From the NCBI GenBank assembly GCA_018222585.1, contig JAAFAB010000004.1, forward strand, positions 62,001 to 126,000: DNA of 64,000 bases, read 5' to 3'. Position 1 is the stretch's first letter, and each line of letters begins with the position of its first letter. The notes under the pieces were generated by a model, which ran no database searches, was not told the origin of the DNA, and saw only the letters and a list, made by a program, of their open reading frames with translations. Below are positions 27,109 to 36,113 of the stretch, piece by piece. A program made the position numbers and the translations under genes. This DNA comes from Paracoccaceae bacterium. Its GTDB lineage: Bacteria; Pseudomonadota; Alphaproteobacteria; Rhodobacterales; Rhodobacteraceae.

Positions 27109-27864
27109 CTAGATGGACTGCCCGCCCGAGACCTCGATGCGCTGGCCGGTGACCCAGCGATTGCCATCCCCGAGAAGGCTTGCGACCATCAGGCCGATGT
27201 CCTCGGGCAGGCCGACACGGCCAAGGGCGGTCATCTGCGCGAACTGGGCGTTGACCTCGGCGTTGTCACGCACCAGACCGCCGCCGAAGTCGGTTTCGAT
27301 CGCGCCCGGCGCCACGGTGTTGACGGTGATGCCGCGCCCGCCGAATTCGCGCGCCATGTAGACGGTCAGCATCTCGACGGCGGCCTTGGCGGCGGAATAG
27401 GCCGCGAACCCGGGGTAGGACACGCGGGTCAGCCCCGAGGAGACGTTCACGATCCGGCCCCCGTCGCCCAGCAGGGGCAGCAGCGCCTGCACGAGGAAAA
27501 AGATCCCCTTGACGTGAACCTGGAACAGGCCGTCGAACTGCGCTTCCGTGGTCTCTTCGATGAGGGCGAATTCGCCATGTCCGGCGTTGTTCACCAGGCT
27601 GTCGAAGCTGTCGCGCCCCCAGTGTTCGGCAAGGCTGTCGCGCAGGGTCGTTGCGAAGGAAGGGAAGCTGGCGATATCGCCGATGTCCAGCGGCAGGGCG
27701 ACCGCCTTGCGGCCGAGGGCCCGGATCTCTTCGGCGACCTGCTGCGCCTGAGCCTCGTTCGCCCGATAGGCGAGGATCACGTCCCCGCCGGCGGCGGCGA
27801 TGGACAGGGCGATGTTGCGGCCCAGGCCGCGATTGGCCCCGGTGACGAGAGTGATCTTGGTCAT
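27109..27864 (-). CDS. short-chain dehydrogenase/reductase
   Basis: Classical NAD(P)-dependent SDR oxidoreductase of 251 residues. Cofactor motif TGANRGLG (residues 8-15), NNAG in LVNNAGHG, catalytic Ser in VNVSSGLTR, Tyr and Lys in YSAAKAA, and a C-terminal WVTGQRIEVSGGQSI loop are all present. The ATG at 27864 has AGGAG in good position and puts the cofactor motif near the N-terminus as usual; an in-frame start 33 nt upstream lacks support. The substrate is unknown. Its divergent neighbour is an AraC regulator, a frequent arrangement for self-contained inducible SDR genes. Confidence 0.92.
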   Translation of the reverse strand: MTKITLVTGANRGLGRNIALSIAAAGGDVILAYRANEAQAQQVAEEIRALGRKAVALPLDIGDIASFPSFATTLRDSLAEHWGRDSFDSLVNNAGHGEFALIEETTEAQFDGLFQVHVKGIFFLVQALLPLLGDGGRIVNVSSGLTRVSYPGFAAYSAAKAAVEMLTVYMAREFGGRGITVNTVAPGAIETDFGGGLVRDNAEVNAQFAQMTALGRVGLPEDIGLMVASLLGDGNRWVTGQRIEVSGGQSI

Positions 27865-27922
27865 GATGATCTCCTGTGGGTTTCTCGATGCCGGCAAGAT
27901 AGGCGGGACGGGCTGCGCGACG

Positions 27923-27954
27923 TTGCCTGATCCGCGCCGCTTCTTGCCTGATCC
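27923..27954. promoter_or_regulatory. direct-repeat operator candidate between SDR and AraC genes
   Basis: Two identical 11-mers TTGCCTGATCC start at 27923 and 27944, 21 bp apart (two helical turns), in the 135-nt divergent intergenic region. This spacing is typical of tandem half-sites for AraC-family dimers, so the adjacent AraC-type gene is the natural candidate. Confidence 0.55.
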
Positions 27955-27999
27955 CGCTCAGGTCTGGCCATGGCGTGCCGCTTGGAGTAATTTTTCGTC

Positions 28000-28959
28000 A
28001 TGACAATTGCCCGAACCGATCCCGCCGCCCCGGCCCTGCTGCACCACTGCCGCCGCTATGCGGATGCCCATGTCGGCCCGGAGGGCGCGGCCCAGGTCTC
28101 TTTCCCGGGGCTTTCCGTGGTGCGCGCGATGCGGCCCGGTGAGCTTCAGGTCGCGGTGCAGAAGCCGGTGATCGCGATGCTGCTTCAGGGCCGCAAACGG
28201 GTCACCACGGCGGGAAGCAGCTTCGAATATGCGCCGGGCGAAGCGATGGTGATCGCGGCCGATATCCCGACGGTCAGCCAGGTGACACGCGCCAGCCCGG
28301 CGGCGCCCTACTATTCGCTCGTGCTTGACCTGTCGCCGGCGATTCTGAAGGAGCTGTCGGGTCTGAAGGAACTGTCGGGCCCGCAGGCCGGTCCGCCCAT
28401 GGTGCGGGCAGGGCAGGGGGGCGCCGGGTCGATACGGGTCGAGCCAATGGCCCCGGAGGTCACCGATGCGGCCCTGCGCCTGGCGCGGCTGTTCGATCAG
28501 CCCGAGACTCTGGCCGTCCTGGGGCCGGGGCTGGTCCGGGAACTGCACTACTGGTTGCTGAAGGGGGTGCACGGCCCGGCGATCCGCGCCATCGGAACGG
28601 TCAACAGCGTGGCCGAGCGGATCGCCCGCGCGGTCGAGATCCTGCGCCGGGACTACGCGCGACAGATCCGGGTCTCCGAGCTGGCAGACGCGGCGGGGAT
28701 GAGCGAGGCGGCCTTTCATCGCCAGTTCCGTGCCATCACCACGCTGAGTCCGCTGCAGTTCCAGAAGCAGCTGCGCCTGATCGAGGCGCGGCGGCTGATG
28801 CTGAGCCGGGGGGACAGGATCGCCCAGGCGGCCTACGCGGTCGGCTATGCCAGCGTGCCGCAATTCACCCGGGAGTATGGCCGTTTCTTCAAGGTTTCCC
28901 CCGGGCAGGACAGGCGCCTCGAGGCCGGGGAAATGTCTCTCCGGCGCGGATCCGCTTGA
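28000..28959 (+). CDS. AraC-family transcriptional regulator (AraC_N type)
   Basis: Regulator of 319 residues with an N-terminal AraC_N-like cupin domain (SFPGLSVVRAMRPGELQVAV, KPVIAMLLQGRKRV) and a C-terminal double helix-turn-helix (RVSELADAAGMSEAAFHRQF and IAQAAYAVGYASVPQFTREY). It likely activates the divergent SDR gene through the repeats at 27923-27954. A short in-frame tandem duplication gives LKELSGLKELSG (28345-28380). The ATG at 28000 is the only good start; TTGGAGT lies about 20 nt upstream, so translation signals are weak. Confidence 0.9.
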   Translation: MTIARTDPAAPALLHHCRRYADAHVGPEGAAQVSFPGLSVVRAMRPGELQVAVQKPVIAMLLQGRKRVTTAGSSFEYAPGEAMVIAADIPTVSQVTRASPAAPYYSLVLDLSPAILKELSGLKELSGPQAGPPMVRAGQGGAGSIRVEPMAPEVTDAALRLARLFDQPETLAVLGPGLVRELHYWLLKGVHGPAIRAIGTVNSVAERIARAVEILRRDYARQIRVSELADAAGMSEAAFHRQFRAITTLSPLQFQKQLRLIEARRLMLSRGDRIAQAAYAVGYASVPQFTREYGRFFKVSPGQDRRLEAGEMSLRRGSA

Positions 28960-29576
28960 GGACAGGGACGGAGGCCGTCCCGCCGGACGGCGCGGTGGCG
29001 GCAGAATGTCCGAACGGCTGACCGCGCGATTGCCCGCCTGGCGGGATGCCAGAAGCACGCCCTGCGCCTGTGTCGGAATGGCCCGAAGCTGGTTGCACCG
29101 GCGGCAAAGCGGAGGGCGGGGGCATGACTTGCGGGCCGTCTTTTCCTCTTCCTCTTGACCTCCCGGCCCCCAGGGTGTCGAGAGGGGCCGCGCGTCCGTA
29201 CCCCGACGCGCGGCCAGCCACCGTGCAGTCCCCCATAGGCACGGCCGGCCGGCGCGGCGGTGCTTGTCCCACCTTCGCCGTCGCGCCAACCCTGGGGCGG
29301 GTCCCCTTGGTCCCGCCGAGGAAGGTGGCGCGGCCTGCCGTCCCGTGCACCCAGCTGACGCATCGCGATCTTCAAGGGAATCCCTGTCCCGTCGGCGGGC
29401 TTCGGCCCTGTTTCCCGCCGCGCTCGGGAGGTGTCACCGGTGGGTGGGCTGGCACCCCTTCGGTCAAGGATCTGAAAAGGCGTGAAAACTTTTCGTTTGA
29501 CCCCGGGCATGATTTTCGAGTTGTATTATAGAGCGACAAAAAACAATACACAGATATCCTGACAGGGAGTGACAGA
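28960..29576 (+). other. 617-nt intergenic region before the second peptide ABC operon
   Basis: No gene is supported: small open frames exist on both strands but none has recognisable protein character or a ribosome site. A short hairpin, GGGACGG (28965-28971) with CCGTCCC (28975-28981), lies right after the AraC stop and may end it. The last 100 nt are AT-rich with TTGACC at 29497, TATTAT at 29524 (spacing too long for a standard promoter) and a TGTATT/AATACA inverted repeat (29522-29527, 29545-29550). AGGGAG precedes the next start. Confidence 0.5.
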
Positions 29577-31127
29577 ATGAGACTTGGACACCGCATCGGC
29601 GCTTCGGCCCTCGGCATCATGGCGGCGCTCGCCGCAGGTGGCGCCGCAGCGCAGACGCTGAACGTGCAACTTTCTTCGGACATCCGCAGCTCGCGTCCCG
29701 GCGTGAACCGCGACGCGCTGTCGGACATGGTGGCGCTGAACGTGGCCGAGGGGCTGTTTGCCATCGGCGAGCGGGGCGACATCGTGCCGATGCTGGCCGA
29801 AAGCTGGACCGTGTCCGACGACGGCACCGTCTACACGTTCGCCCTGCGCGAGGGCCGCGTGTTCCACAATGGCGCGCCGGTCACCGCCGATCTGGTGAAG
29901 CAGAGCTGGGAGGCCATGCTGGCGGCCCCCGACTTCAACTGCGCAGGCTTCTTCGACGGCAGCCGCGGCGCGGCCATCACCTCGATCGAGGCGCCGGAGG
30001 CGGACACGGTGGTCATCACCCTGGAAGAGCCGGACGCGATGTTCCTGAAGTATGCCGCCCAGTCGCAATGTGGCGGCATGGCGGTGACCCACCCCGACAG
30101 TTTCAGCGCCGATGGCGACTGGGACCACCCGGTCGGCACCGGCCCCTTCACCTTCGCCGACTGGCGCCGTGGCCAGAGCGTCGTGCTTGAGAAATTCGCG
30201 GACTACCAGCCGCTGACGGGCGAACCGGATGGGTTTGCAGGCCACAAGGAAGCGCTCGTGGACGTGGTGAACCTGGTGGTGACCCCGGACCGGGCCACTG
30301 CCGTGGCCGCGCTGCGCAGCGGGGACCTGGACGTGGTGCCCTATCTGTCGACCTCCGAAGCGGCCGAGCTGATGGACGACCCGGATTTCGAGGTCAAATC
30401 CTCTCCGCATGGGGGCATGATCACCCTGCTGATGCAGACCGCCGACCCGGTGCTGTCCTCGACCGAGATGCGCATGGCCGTGGCCAAGGCGCTGGACATC
30501 CCGCAGCTGGTCGACGTGGCGACGGACGGGCTGGGCACGGCGAATGCCTCGCTGGTGCCCAAGGGCTCGATCTACCACAGCGCGCTGCACGACCGTTCGA
30601 TCGACTATGCGCCCGACGAGGTGCCGGCGCTGCTGGAGGCGGCGGGCTACAATGGCGAAGAGCTGGTGATCCAGACGAACCGTCGCAACCCGATCAACGA
30701 GAACGTTGCCGTGCTGGCTCAGGCCATGCTGCAGATGGCCGGCATCAACGCCCGCATCGAGGTTCTCGAATGGGCGACGCAGCTGGATCGTTTCCGTTCG
30801 GGCAGCTTCCAGATGTCGGCGTTCAACTACTCGGACCGTGCCGACCCGGTGCTGGCCTACAGCGCCGTGGTCGACAGCAAGGAGGACCGGGGCAGCGCCA
30901 TCTGGGATGACCCGCGCGCCATCGAGCTGGTCGCCAAGACCTTGCAGACCCCCGACGGTGACGCGCGCCAGGCGCTCTTTGACGAGCTGCACGAGCTCTA
31001 CCTCGAACAGATGCCCTTCGTGATGCTGGCCAACAACCTGACGGTCTCGGTGAATGCCGATTATGTCCAGGACTACAGCACCTGGAATGGCTTTGCGCGC
31101 CTCTGGGGCGTCAGCGTCGAGAAGTAA
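29577..31127 (+). CDS. peptide-type ABC transporter solute-binding protein
   Basis: Periplasmic binding protein of 516 residues, SBP family 5. A signal peptide ends near AAGGAAAQTL. The mature protein has the family N-terminal region PMLAESWTVSDDGTVYTFAL with REGRVFHNGAPVTADLV, and the C-terminal EQMPFVMLANNLTVSVNADY. It begins a run of ten same-strand genes ending at 39292. AGGGAG sits 8 nt before the ATG. The solute is unknown; the hydrolases encoded downstream point to a peptide or N-acyl amide. Confidence 0.92.
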   Translation: MRLGHRIGASALGIMAALAAGGAAAQTLNVQLSSDIRSSRPGVNRDALSDMVALNVAEGLFAIGERGDIVPMLAESWTVSDDGTVYTFALREGRVFHNGAPVTADLVKQSWEAMLAAPDFNCAGFFDGSRGAAITSIEAPEADTVVITLEEPDAMFLKYAAQSQCGGMAVTHPDSFSADGDWDHPVGTGPFTFADWRRGQSVVLEKFADYQPLTGEPDGFAGHKEALVDVVNLVVTPDRATAVAALRSGDLDVVPYLSTSEAAELMDDPDFEVKSSPHGGMITLLMQTADPVLSSTEMRMAVAKALDIPQLVDVATDGLGTANASLVPKGSIYHSALHDRSIDYAPDEVPALLEAAGYNGEELVIQTNRRNPINENVAVLAQAMLQMAGINARIEVLEWATQLDRFRSGSFQMSAFNYSDRADPVLAYSAVVDSKEDRGSAIWDDPRAIELVAKTLQTPDGDARQALFDELHELYLEQMPFVMLANNLTVSVNADYVQDYSTWNGFARLWGVSVEK

Positions 31128-31160
31128 CAGACCGATCCGACAGGACCTCCGGGGACCCCT

Positions 31161-32105
31161 ATGACCAGATTCGTACTGTCGCGGCTCATCTCCGCGATAC
31201 CCACACTCTTCCTCGTATCGCTGGCGGTGTTCACGCTGATCCGGCTGATCCCCGGGGATCCCGTAAGCCTGATGCTCGGCGACAATGTCGACGATGCGGC
31301 TTACACGGCGATGAGTCATGAACTGGGGCTGGACCGCCCGATCGCGGTCCAGTTCCTGATGTGGCTGCAAGGGGCGTTCCAGGGTGACCTGGGCCGCTCG
31401 ATCACCACCGGCGAGGCCGTGCTGCCGCTGGTGCTGCAACGTTTCGCCATCACCGCACAGCTGGTGCTGGTGGCGGTCGGGCTGGCAACGGTGCTGGCGG
31501 TGCCGTTCGGTATGCTGGCGGCCTGGCGGCAGAACTCGGCCTTCGACCTGGGGGTGGTCGTGGGGGCCACGGCGCTGATGTCGATCCCGACCTTCTGGAT
31601 GGGGCTGATGTTGCTGCTGCTCTTCGGCCTGAACCTCGGCTGGTTGCCGGTGCTGGGCTATGTCTCGCCCTTCGAGGATTTCGGGGCAGGGGCGCTCTAC
31701 CTGGTGATGCCCGTCGCGGCGCTGGTGCTGCATGAATGCGGCATCCTTGTGCGGATGTCGCGGGCCTCCACCCTCGACGTGCTGCGGCTGGACTACGTGA
31801 CCCATGCGCGCGCCAAGGGCCTGACCGAGAGCCAGGTGCTGCGACACCACGTCTTCCGCAATGCCTTCGGGCCGACCTGGACCCTGCTGGGCCTGATCCT
31901 GGGCAACCTGCTGGGCGGCGTGGCGGTGGTCGAAACGGTCTTCACCATCCCCGGCCTTGGCCGGCTGATCGTCGAGTCGATCTATGGCCGGGACTACCCG
32001 GTGCTGCAGGGCTGCCTGCTGTTTGTTGCCGTCACATACGTCGTCGTGAACCTGATCGTCGACCTTTGCTATCCGCTCTTCGATCCGAGGGTGAAGACCA
32101 CATGA
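31161..32105 (+). CDS. peptide-type ABC transporter permease (DppB family)
   Basis: Inner-membrane permease of 314 residues. Starts MTRFVLSRLISAIPTLFLVS with the usual first helix and RLIPGDPVSLMLGDN. The coupling loop is YVTHARAKGLTESQVLRHHV. It ends DLCYPLFDPRVKTT, the family terminus. The DppC-type gene begins inside its stop codon region (4-nt overlap). Confidence 0.94.
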   Translation: MTRFVLSRLISAIPTLFLVSLAVFTLIRLIPGDPVSLMLGDNVDDAAYTAMSHELGLDRPIAVQFLMWLQGAFQGDLGRSITTGEAVLPLVLQRFAITAQLVLVAVGLATVLAVPFGMLAAWRQNSAFDLGVVVGATALMSIPTFWMGLMLLLLFGLNLGWLPVLGYVSPFEDFGAGALYLVMPVAALVLHECGILVRMSRASTLDVLRLDYVTHARAKGLTESQVLRHHVFRNAFGPTWTLLGLILGNLLGGVAVVETVFTIPGLGRLIVESIYGRDYPVLQGCLLFVAVTYVVVNLIVDLCYPLFDPRVKTT

Positions 32106-32917
32106 ACCTGGGCCGTACCAACAAGTATCTCGGCGGTCTGCTGATCGCCTTCTTCCTTCTCTCCGCCCTGCTGGGCTGGCTCTGGACGCCCTATGATCCG
32201 CTGGCGCTGGATTTGCGCGCGCGCCTTCAGGCGCCCGGCGCGGCGCACTGGCTGGGCACCGACGAATACGGGCGCGACGTGCTGTCCCGCCTGATGGCGG
32301 CCGCGAGAACTTCCGTCACCATTTCGGCGCTGACGGTCAGTTTCGCCGTGGCCTTCGGCATCGTGCTGGGCGCCCTCTCGGGGTACGCCCGGGGTTGGAT
32401 CGACCGTGCCGTGATGCTGCTGACCGACACGCTGCTGGCCTTTCCGTCGATCCTGCTGGCGCTGGCGCTGCTGTCGATCCTGGGGGCGAACATCTGGGGC
32501 GTGATCCTGGCCCTGGGCCTGGCCTACATGCCCACGGTCACCCGGGTCGTGCGTGGCGCCGTGATGTCCCTGCGCGAGCAGGAGTTCATCGAGGCCTCGC
32601 GCCTCATGGGCCATCCCGTCGGCTACACCCTGCGGGCCCATGTGATCCCCAACTGCCTGGCGCCGGTGATCGTCATCGCGACGTCTATGTTCGGCTCCGT
32701 CCTGCTGACGGAAAGCGCGCTGTCCTTCCTTGGCCTGGGCGTGCCGCCGCCGGCGCCCACCTGGGGCAACATGCTGGCCGGCGCGCGCCCCTACATGTCC
32801 CAGGCCTCCTGGCTGGGGATATTCCCGGGGTTCTGCATCGCGCTGACCCTCCTCGGCATCAACCTCTTCGGGGACTACGTCCGCGACCGCTTCGATCCGC
32901 GCATGAAAGGCCTGTGA
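32102..32917 (+). CDS. peptide-type ABC transporter permease (DppC family)
   Basis: Inner-membrane permease of 271 residues, second half of the pore. GTDEYGRDVLSRLMAAARTS is the DppC hallmark, with EFIEASRLMGHPVGYTLRAH as coupling loop and NLFGDYVRDRFDPRMKGL at the end. The ATG at 32102 overlaps the DppB stop by 4 nt; an in-frame start at 31736 would lie inside dppB and is rejected. The next gene overlaps by 1 nt. Confidence 0.94.
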   Translation: MNLGRTNKYLGGLLIAFFLLSALLGWLWTPYDPLALDLRARLQAPGAAHWLGTDEYGRDVLSRLMAAARTSVTISALTVSFAVAFGIVLGALSGYARGWIDRAVMLLTDTLLAFPSILLALALLSILGANIWGVILALGLAYMPTVTRVVRGAVMSLREQEFIEASRLMGHPVGYTLRAHVIPNCLAPVIVIATSMFGSVLLTESALSFLGLGVPPPAPTWGNMLAGARPYMSQASWLGIFPGFCIALTLLGINLFGDYVRDRFDPRMKGL

Positions 32918-34569
32918 TGACCGACCAAGACATATTGCTGAGCGTCCAGGCGCTTGAACTGGGGATCGCCGGCCTGCCCGAGAAACGCATCGTGCGCGGT
33001 GTCGGCTTCGACATCCGCCCGGGCGAGATGGTGGGCCTGGTCGGGGAGTCGGGCTCGGGCAAGACCATGCTGGGCCGCGCCATCATCGGTTTGCAGCCCG
33101 GCGGCATCGTCGGACGGGGCGGCTCCATCCGGCTGCGTGGTCGGGACATTGCACAGATGTCGCCGCGCGAACGACGCCGGATGCGCGGGGAAGAGGTGGC
33201 CATCGTCTTCCAGGAGCCGATGACCTCTCTCAACCCGTCGATGACCATCGGGCGGCAGCTGGAGGAACCCCTGCGCACCCACACGAAGCTGGCCGCGGCG
33301 GAGCGGCGCGCGCGCATCCTGAAGATGATGGATCGCGTCGGCATTCCATCGCCCGCCGACCGGCTGGACGACTACCCGCACGAGTTCTCCGGCGGGATGC
33401 GGCAAAGGATCATGCTGGCCTCGGCCATGCTGCTGAAACCCGCGCTGCTGATCGCGGACGAGCCGACGACGGCGCTGGATGCACTGGTGCAGCGCGAGGT
33501 GCTGGAACTGATGGTCGAGATGACCCGCGAGAATGGCACCGCCCTGATCCTGATCAGCCATGACCTGCCCATGGTCGCGCGCTACTGCGAACGGATCATG
33601 GTCATGCGCCGGGGCGAACTGGTGGAGCAGGGCGAGACCCGGCAGATCCTTGCGCAGCCGGCCCATGACTACACCCGCAAGCTGCTGGCGGCGATGCCCG
33701 AGCGCGGCCCGTTGCGCAGCTTCGCCGAAGGGGACACCCCCCTGGTCGAACTGCGCGATCTGAAGGTCGAATATGTCTCTCGCGGCGGCCTGTTGTCGCG
33801 GGCCAACCGCAAGCTGGCCCTGAAGGGCGCCAGCCTGACGGTCCGCCGCGGCGAGGTGGTGGCAGTCGTCGGCGCCTCCGGCTCGGGCAAGACGACCCTG
33901 GGCCGGGCGCTTGCCCATCTGATCCCCCACAGCGAAGGCGAGATCCTGTTTCGCGGCAAGCCGGTGCGCCGGGGCAGCGCGGGCTGGATGGATTTCCGCC
34001 TGAACTGCCAGATGATCTTCCAGGACCCCTACGGCTCGCTTGACCCGCGCTTCACCATCCGCCGGGCGCTGGCCGAGGCGCTTTACCACCTCGACATCGG
34101 CGCGCAGGAAAAGGACGCGCGCATCCGTCGTATCGTCGCCGAGGTCGGGCTGGAGGAGGAGCACCTGGAGCGCCTGCCGCACGAGATGTCGGGCGGCCAG
34201 CGGCAGCGGGTGGCCATCGCGCGGGCGATCATTTCCGAACCTGATTTCGTCATCGCGGACGAGGCGGTCTCGGCCCTCGACGTGACCGTCCGGGCGCAGG
34301 TGCTGGACCTGCTGGCGGACCTGCAGCAGCGCCACGGTTTCTCGTGTCTCTTCATCAGCCACGACCTGGGCGTGGTGGAACAGCTGGCCGACCGCGTGGT
34401 CGTCATGCGCGATGGCGAGATCGTGGAGGAGGGACCGCGCGACCGGATCTTCGACGCGCCCGAGAACGACTATACCCGCGCGCTCCTGTCGGCGATCCCG
34501 ACCCTGAAGCGCACCGGCGAAGGTGTCGAACTCAGCTGGCGGTTCACCGCGCCGGAGGCGGGCGCATGA
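32917..34569 (+). CDS. fused double ATPase of peptide-type ABC transporter (DppD-DppF fusion)
   Basis: Cytoplasmic ATPase of 550 residues carrying both domains. N-half: Walker A GESGSGKT, signature FSGGMRQR, Walker [14 protein letters not shown]-half: Walker A GASGSGKT, signature MSGGQRQR, and Walker [13 protein letters not shown]. The ATG at 32917 follows from overlap with the DppC stop; earlier in-frame codons lie in dppC. It is the second such fusion in the window, but only moderately similar to the one at 2994, so the two operons are not a recent duplication. The following hydrolase gene overlaps by 4 nt. Confidence 0.94.
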   Translation: MTDQDILLSVQALELGIAGLPEKRIVRGVGFDIRPGEMVGLVGESGSGKTMLGRAIIGLQPGGIVGRGGSIRLRGRDIAQMSPRERRRMRGEEVAIVFQEPMTSLNPSMTIGRQLEEPLRTHTKLAAAERRARILKMMDRVGIPSPADRLDDYPHEFSGGMRQRIMLASAMLLKPALLIADEPTTALDALVQREVLELMVEMTRENGTALILISHDLPMVARYCERIMVMRRGELVEQGETRQILAQPAHDYTRKLLAAMPERGPLRSFAEGDTPLVELRDLKVEYVSRGGLLSRANRKLALKGASLTVRRGEVVAVVGASGSGKTTLGRALAHLIPHSEGEILFRGKPVRRGSAGWMDFRLNCQMIFQDPYGSLDPRFTIRRALAEALYHLDIGAQEKDARIRRIVAEVGLEEEHLERLPHEMSGGQRQRVAIARAIISEPDFVIADEAVSALDVTVRAQVLDLLADLQQRHGFSCLFISHDLGVVEQLADRVVVMRDGEIVEEGPRDRIFDAPENDYTRALLSAIPTLKRTGEGVELSWRFTAPEAGA

Positions 34570-36113
34570 GAAGACAGCACTCCCTGCCCAAGCGCGCGCC
34601 GGAGGACCATGGCACGGACCCGGAGGTGCTGCTGCGCCTGCTCGACCGCATCGCGGAAGAGGGTCTGGAGGTGCACAGCCTGCTGGTCTGGCACGACGGT
34701 GCCCTGATCCAGGAAGCCTACTGGGATCCCTACGGACCTGACCGGCTGCACATGATGCATTCGGTTACCAAGAGCTTCACCGCCATGGCGGTCGGGCTGG
34801 CCTGGGATGACGGTCTGCTGGAGCTCGACGCGCCGGTGATCGGCTTCTTCCCCGAACATCGCGCCGTCGCGCCCGAGGGGATCGAGGCGATGACCCTGCG
34901 CCACCTGCTGACCATGACCAGCGGCCACGGCCGCGGCATCTCGGGCGGGGCCTGGCGCAAGCTGGAAACGAGCTGGGTCGCGGATTTCCTGCGCCAGCCT
35001 CTCGACCATGTCCCGGGCGCGGTCTTCGTCTACGACAGCGCCTGCAGCTATGTCCTGTCGGCCATCGTGCAGAAGGTGACCGGGCGGACCTGTCATGACC
35101 TCCTGCGTCGGCGGGTCTTTGATCCGCTGGAGATGACTCCCGGCCTTCGCTGGGACCTCAGCCCGGAAGGGATCAACAGCGGCGGCAACGGGCTGTGGTG
35201 CACCAGCCGTGATCTGCTGTCGCTGGGACTCCTCCACCTGCACCACGGGCGCTGGCGGGGGCGGCAGATCCTGTCGCGGGACTGGGTCCGCGCGGCCACG
35301 GGGATGCAACTGCGCGATGTCTCGCTGGGGGTGCTGACGGGGGAGGCATATCTCGGCCCCGGGGAAAGCTTCGAGGGGGCAGAGGCCGAGCGCCGTGAAG
35401 GCTACGGGTTCCAGTGGTGGCGGGGTCCCCATGACAGCTATTCGGCCAATGGGCTGTTCGGGCAGAACTGTTTCGTCTTCCCCAACGAACGCGCCGTGGT
35501 CGCGGTGACGGCCGGGATGGACGACGAGGACAGCCGGCTGAAACAGATGATCCACGAGGACCTGCGCCCGGCCCTTGGTCAGTGGCGCGGCGCGGAGCTG
35601 GCGCCGCGGATTGCCGGGTTGGACCTGGTGCCGGCGCCGCCGGGCAACCTGGAGGCTGCACCCGAGGGCTGGCAGGGGCTCTACCTGGCGCAGGACAATG
35701 ACCAGCAGGTCACCGGGATCCGGCTGGCGCAGGACGGCCCGACGTTGCGCCTGGACATCGAGGACGCGCGCGGTCGCCACGCATTGCGGGCCGGGCTGGG
35801 CCATCGGCAGGGCGGCATGACGACCCTGAGCGGCGCCTCCCTGCATCACGCCTACGAGTTCGACGCCCCCGGCGCCCGGGTGGCCGCATGGGCCGCCTGG
35901 TCGGCAACCGATGCCGAGGGCTGGAGCTGCCTGACCCTGGACTGTGCCTTCATCGAGACGGCCTTTCGCGATACGCTGCGCCTCTGGCTGCGCGGCGGGG
36001 AGATGCGGCTGGAGCGGGAAGTGAACGTCAATTCATCGATCCGCCACCTGCCGCAGCTGCGCGCGACCCGCCTGGCCCAGGAGTGTCCCGAACCGGAGGA
36101 GACCCCGACATGA
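34566..36113 (+). CDS. beta-lactamase-fold serine hydrolase
   Basis: Class C beta-lactamase/esterase-like hydrolase of 515 residues. Active-site SxxK is Ser66-Lys69 (MMHSVTKSF), and the second motif is YDSACSY instead of the common YxN. No signal peptide is seen, so it is probably cytoplasmic. About 150 C-terminal residues follow the catalytic domain, the usual position of a lipocalin-like domain in peptidase-type members. Start 34566 gives MRRQHSLPKRAPEDHG and overlaps the ATPase by 4 nt. In this operon it likely cleaves an ester, lactam or D-amino-acid-containing peptide; the substrate is unknown. Confidence 0.85.
   Translation: MRRQHSLPKRAPEDHGTDPEVLLRLLDRIAEEGLEVHSLLVWHDGALIQEAYWDPYGPDRLHMMHSVTKSFTAMAVGLAWDDGLLELDAPVIGFFPEHRAVAPEGIEAMTLRHLLTMTSGHGRGISGGAWRKLETSWVADFLRQPLDHVPGAVFVYDSACSYVLSAIVQKVTGRTCHDLLRRRVFDPLEMTPGLRWDLSPEGINSGGNGLWCTSRDLLSLGLLHLHHGRWRGRQILSRDWVRAATGMQLRDVSLGVLTGEAYLGPGESFEGAEAERREGYGFQWWRGPHDSYSANGLFGQNCFVFPNERAVVAVTAGMDDEDSRLKQMIHEDLRPALGQWRGAELAPRIAGLDLVPAPPGNLEAAPEGWQGLYLAQDNDQQVTGIRLAQDGPTLRLDIEDARGRHALRAGLGHRQGGMTTLSGASLHHAYEFDAPGARVAAWAAWSATDAEGWSCLTLDCAFIETAFRDTLRLWLRGGEMRLEREVNVNSSIRHLPQLRATRLAQECPEPEETPT

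Noticed and set aside
29497-29529. TTGACC and TATTAT as a sigma-70 promoter for the second peptide operon
   Set aside because: Spacing of 21 bp is too long for a standard promoter; left as an unresolved AT-rich region.
28845-29531. Open frames in the 617-nt gap on both strands
   Set aside because: No homology-like motifs, no ribosome sites, mutually overlapping, and Arg/Gly/Pro-rich as expected for GC-rich non-coding DNA.
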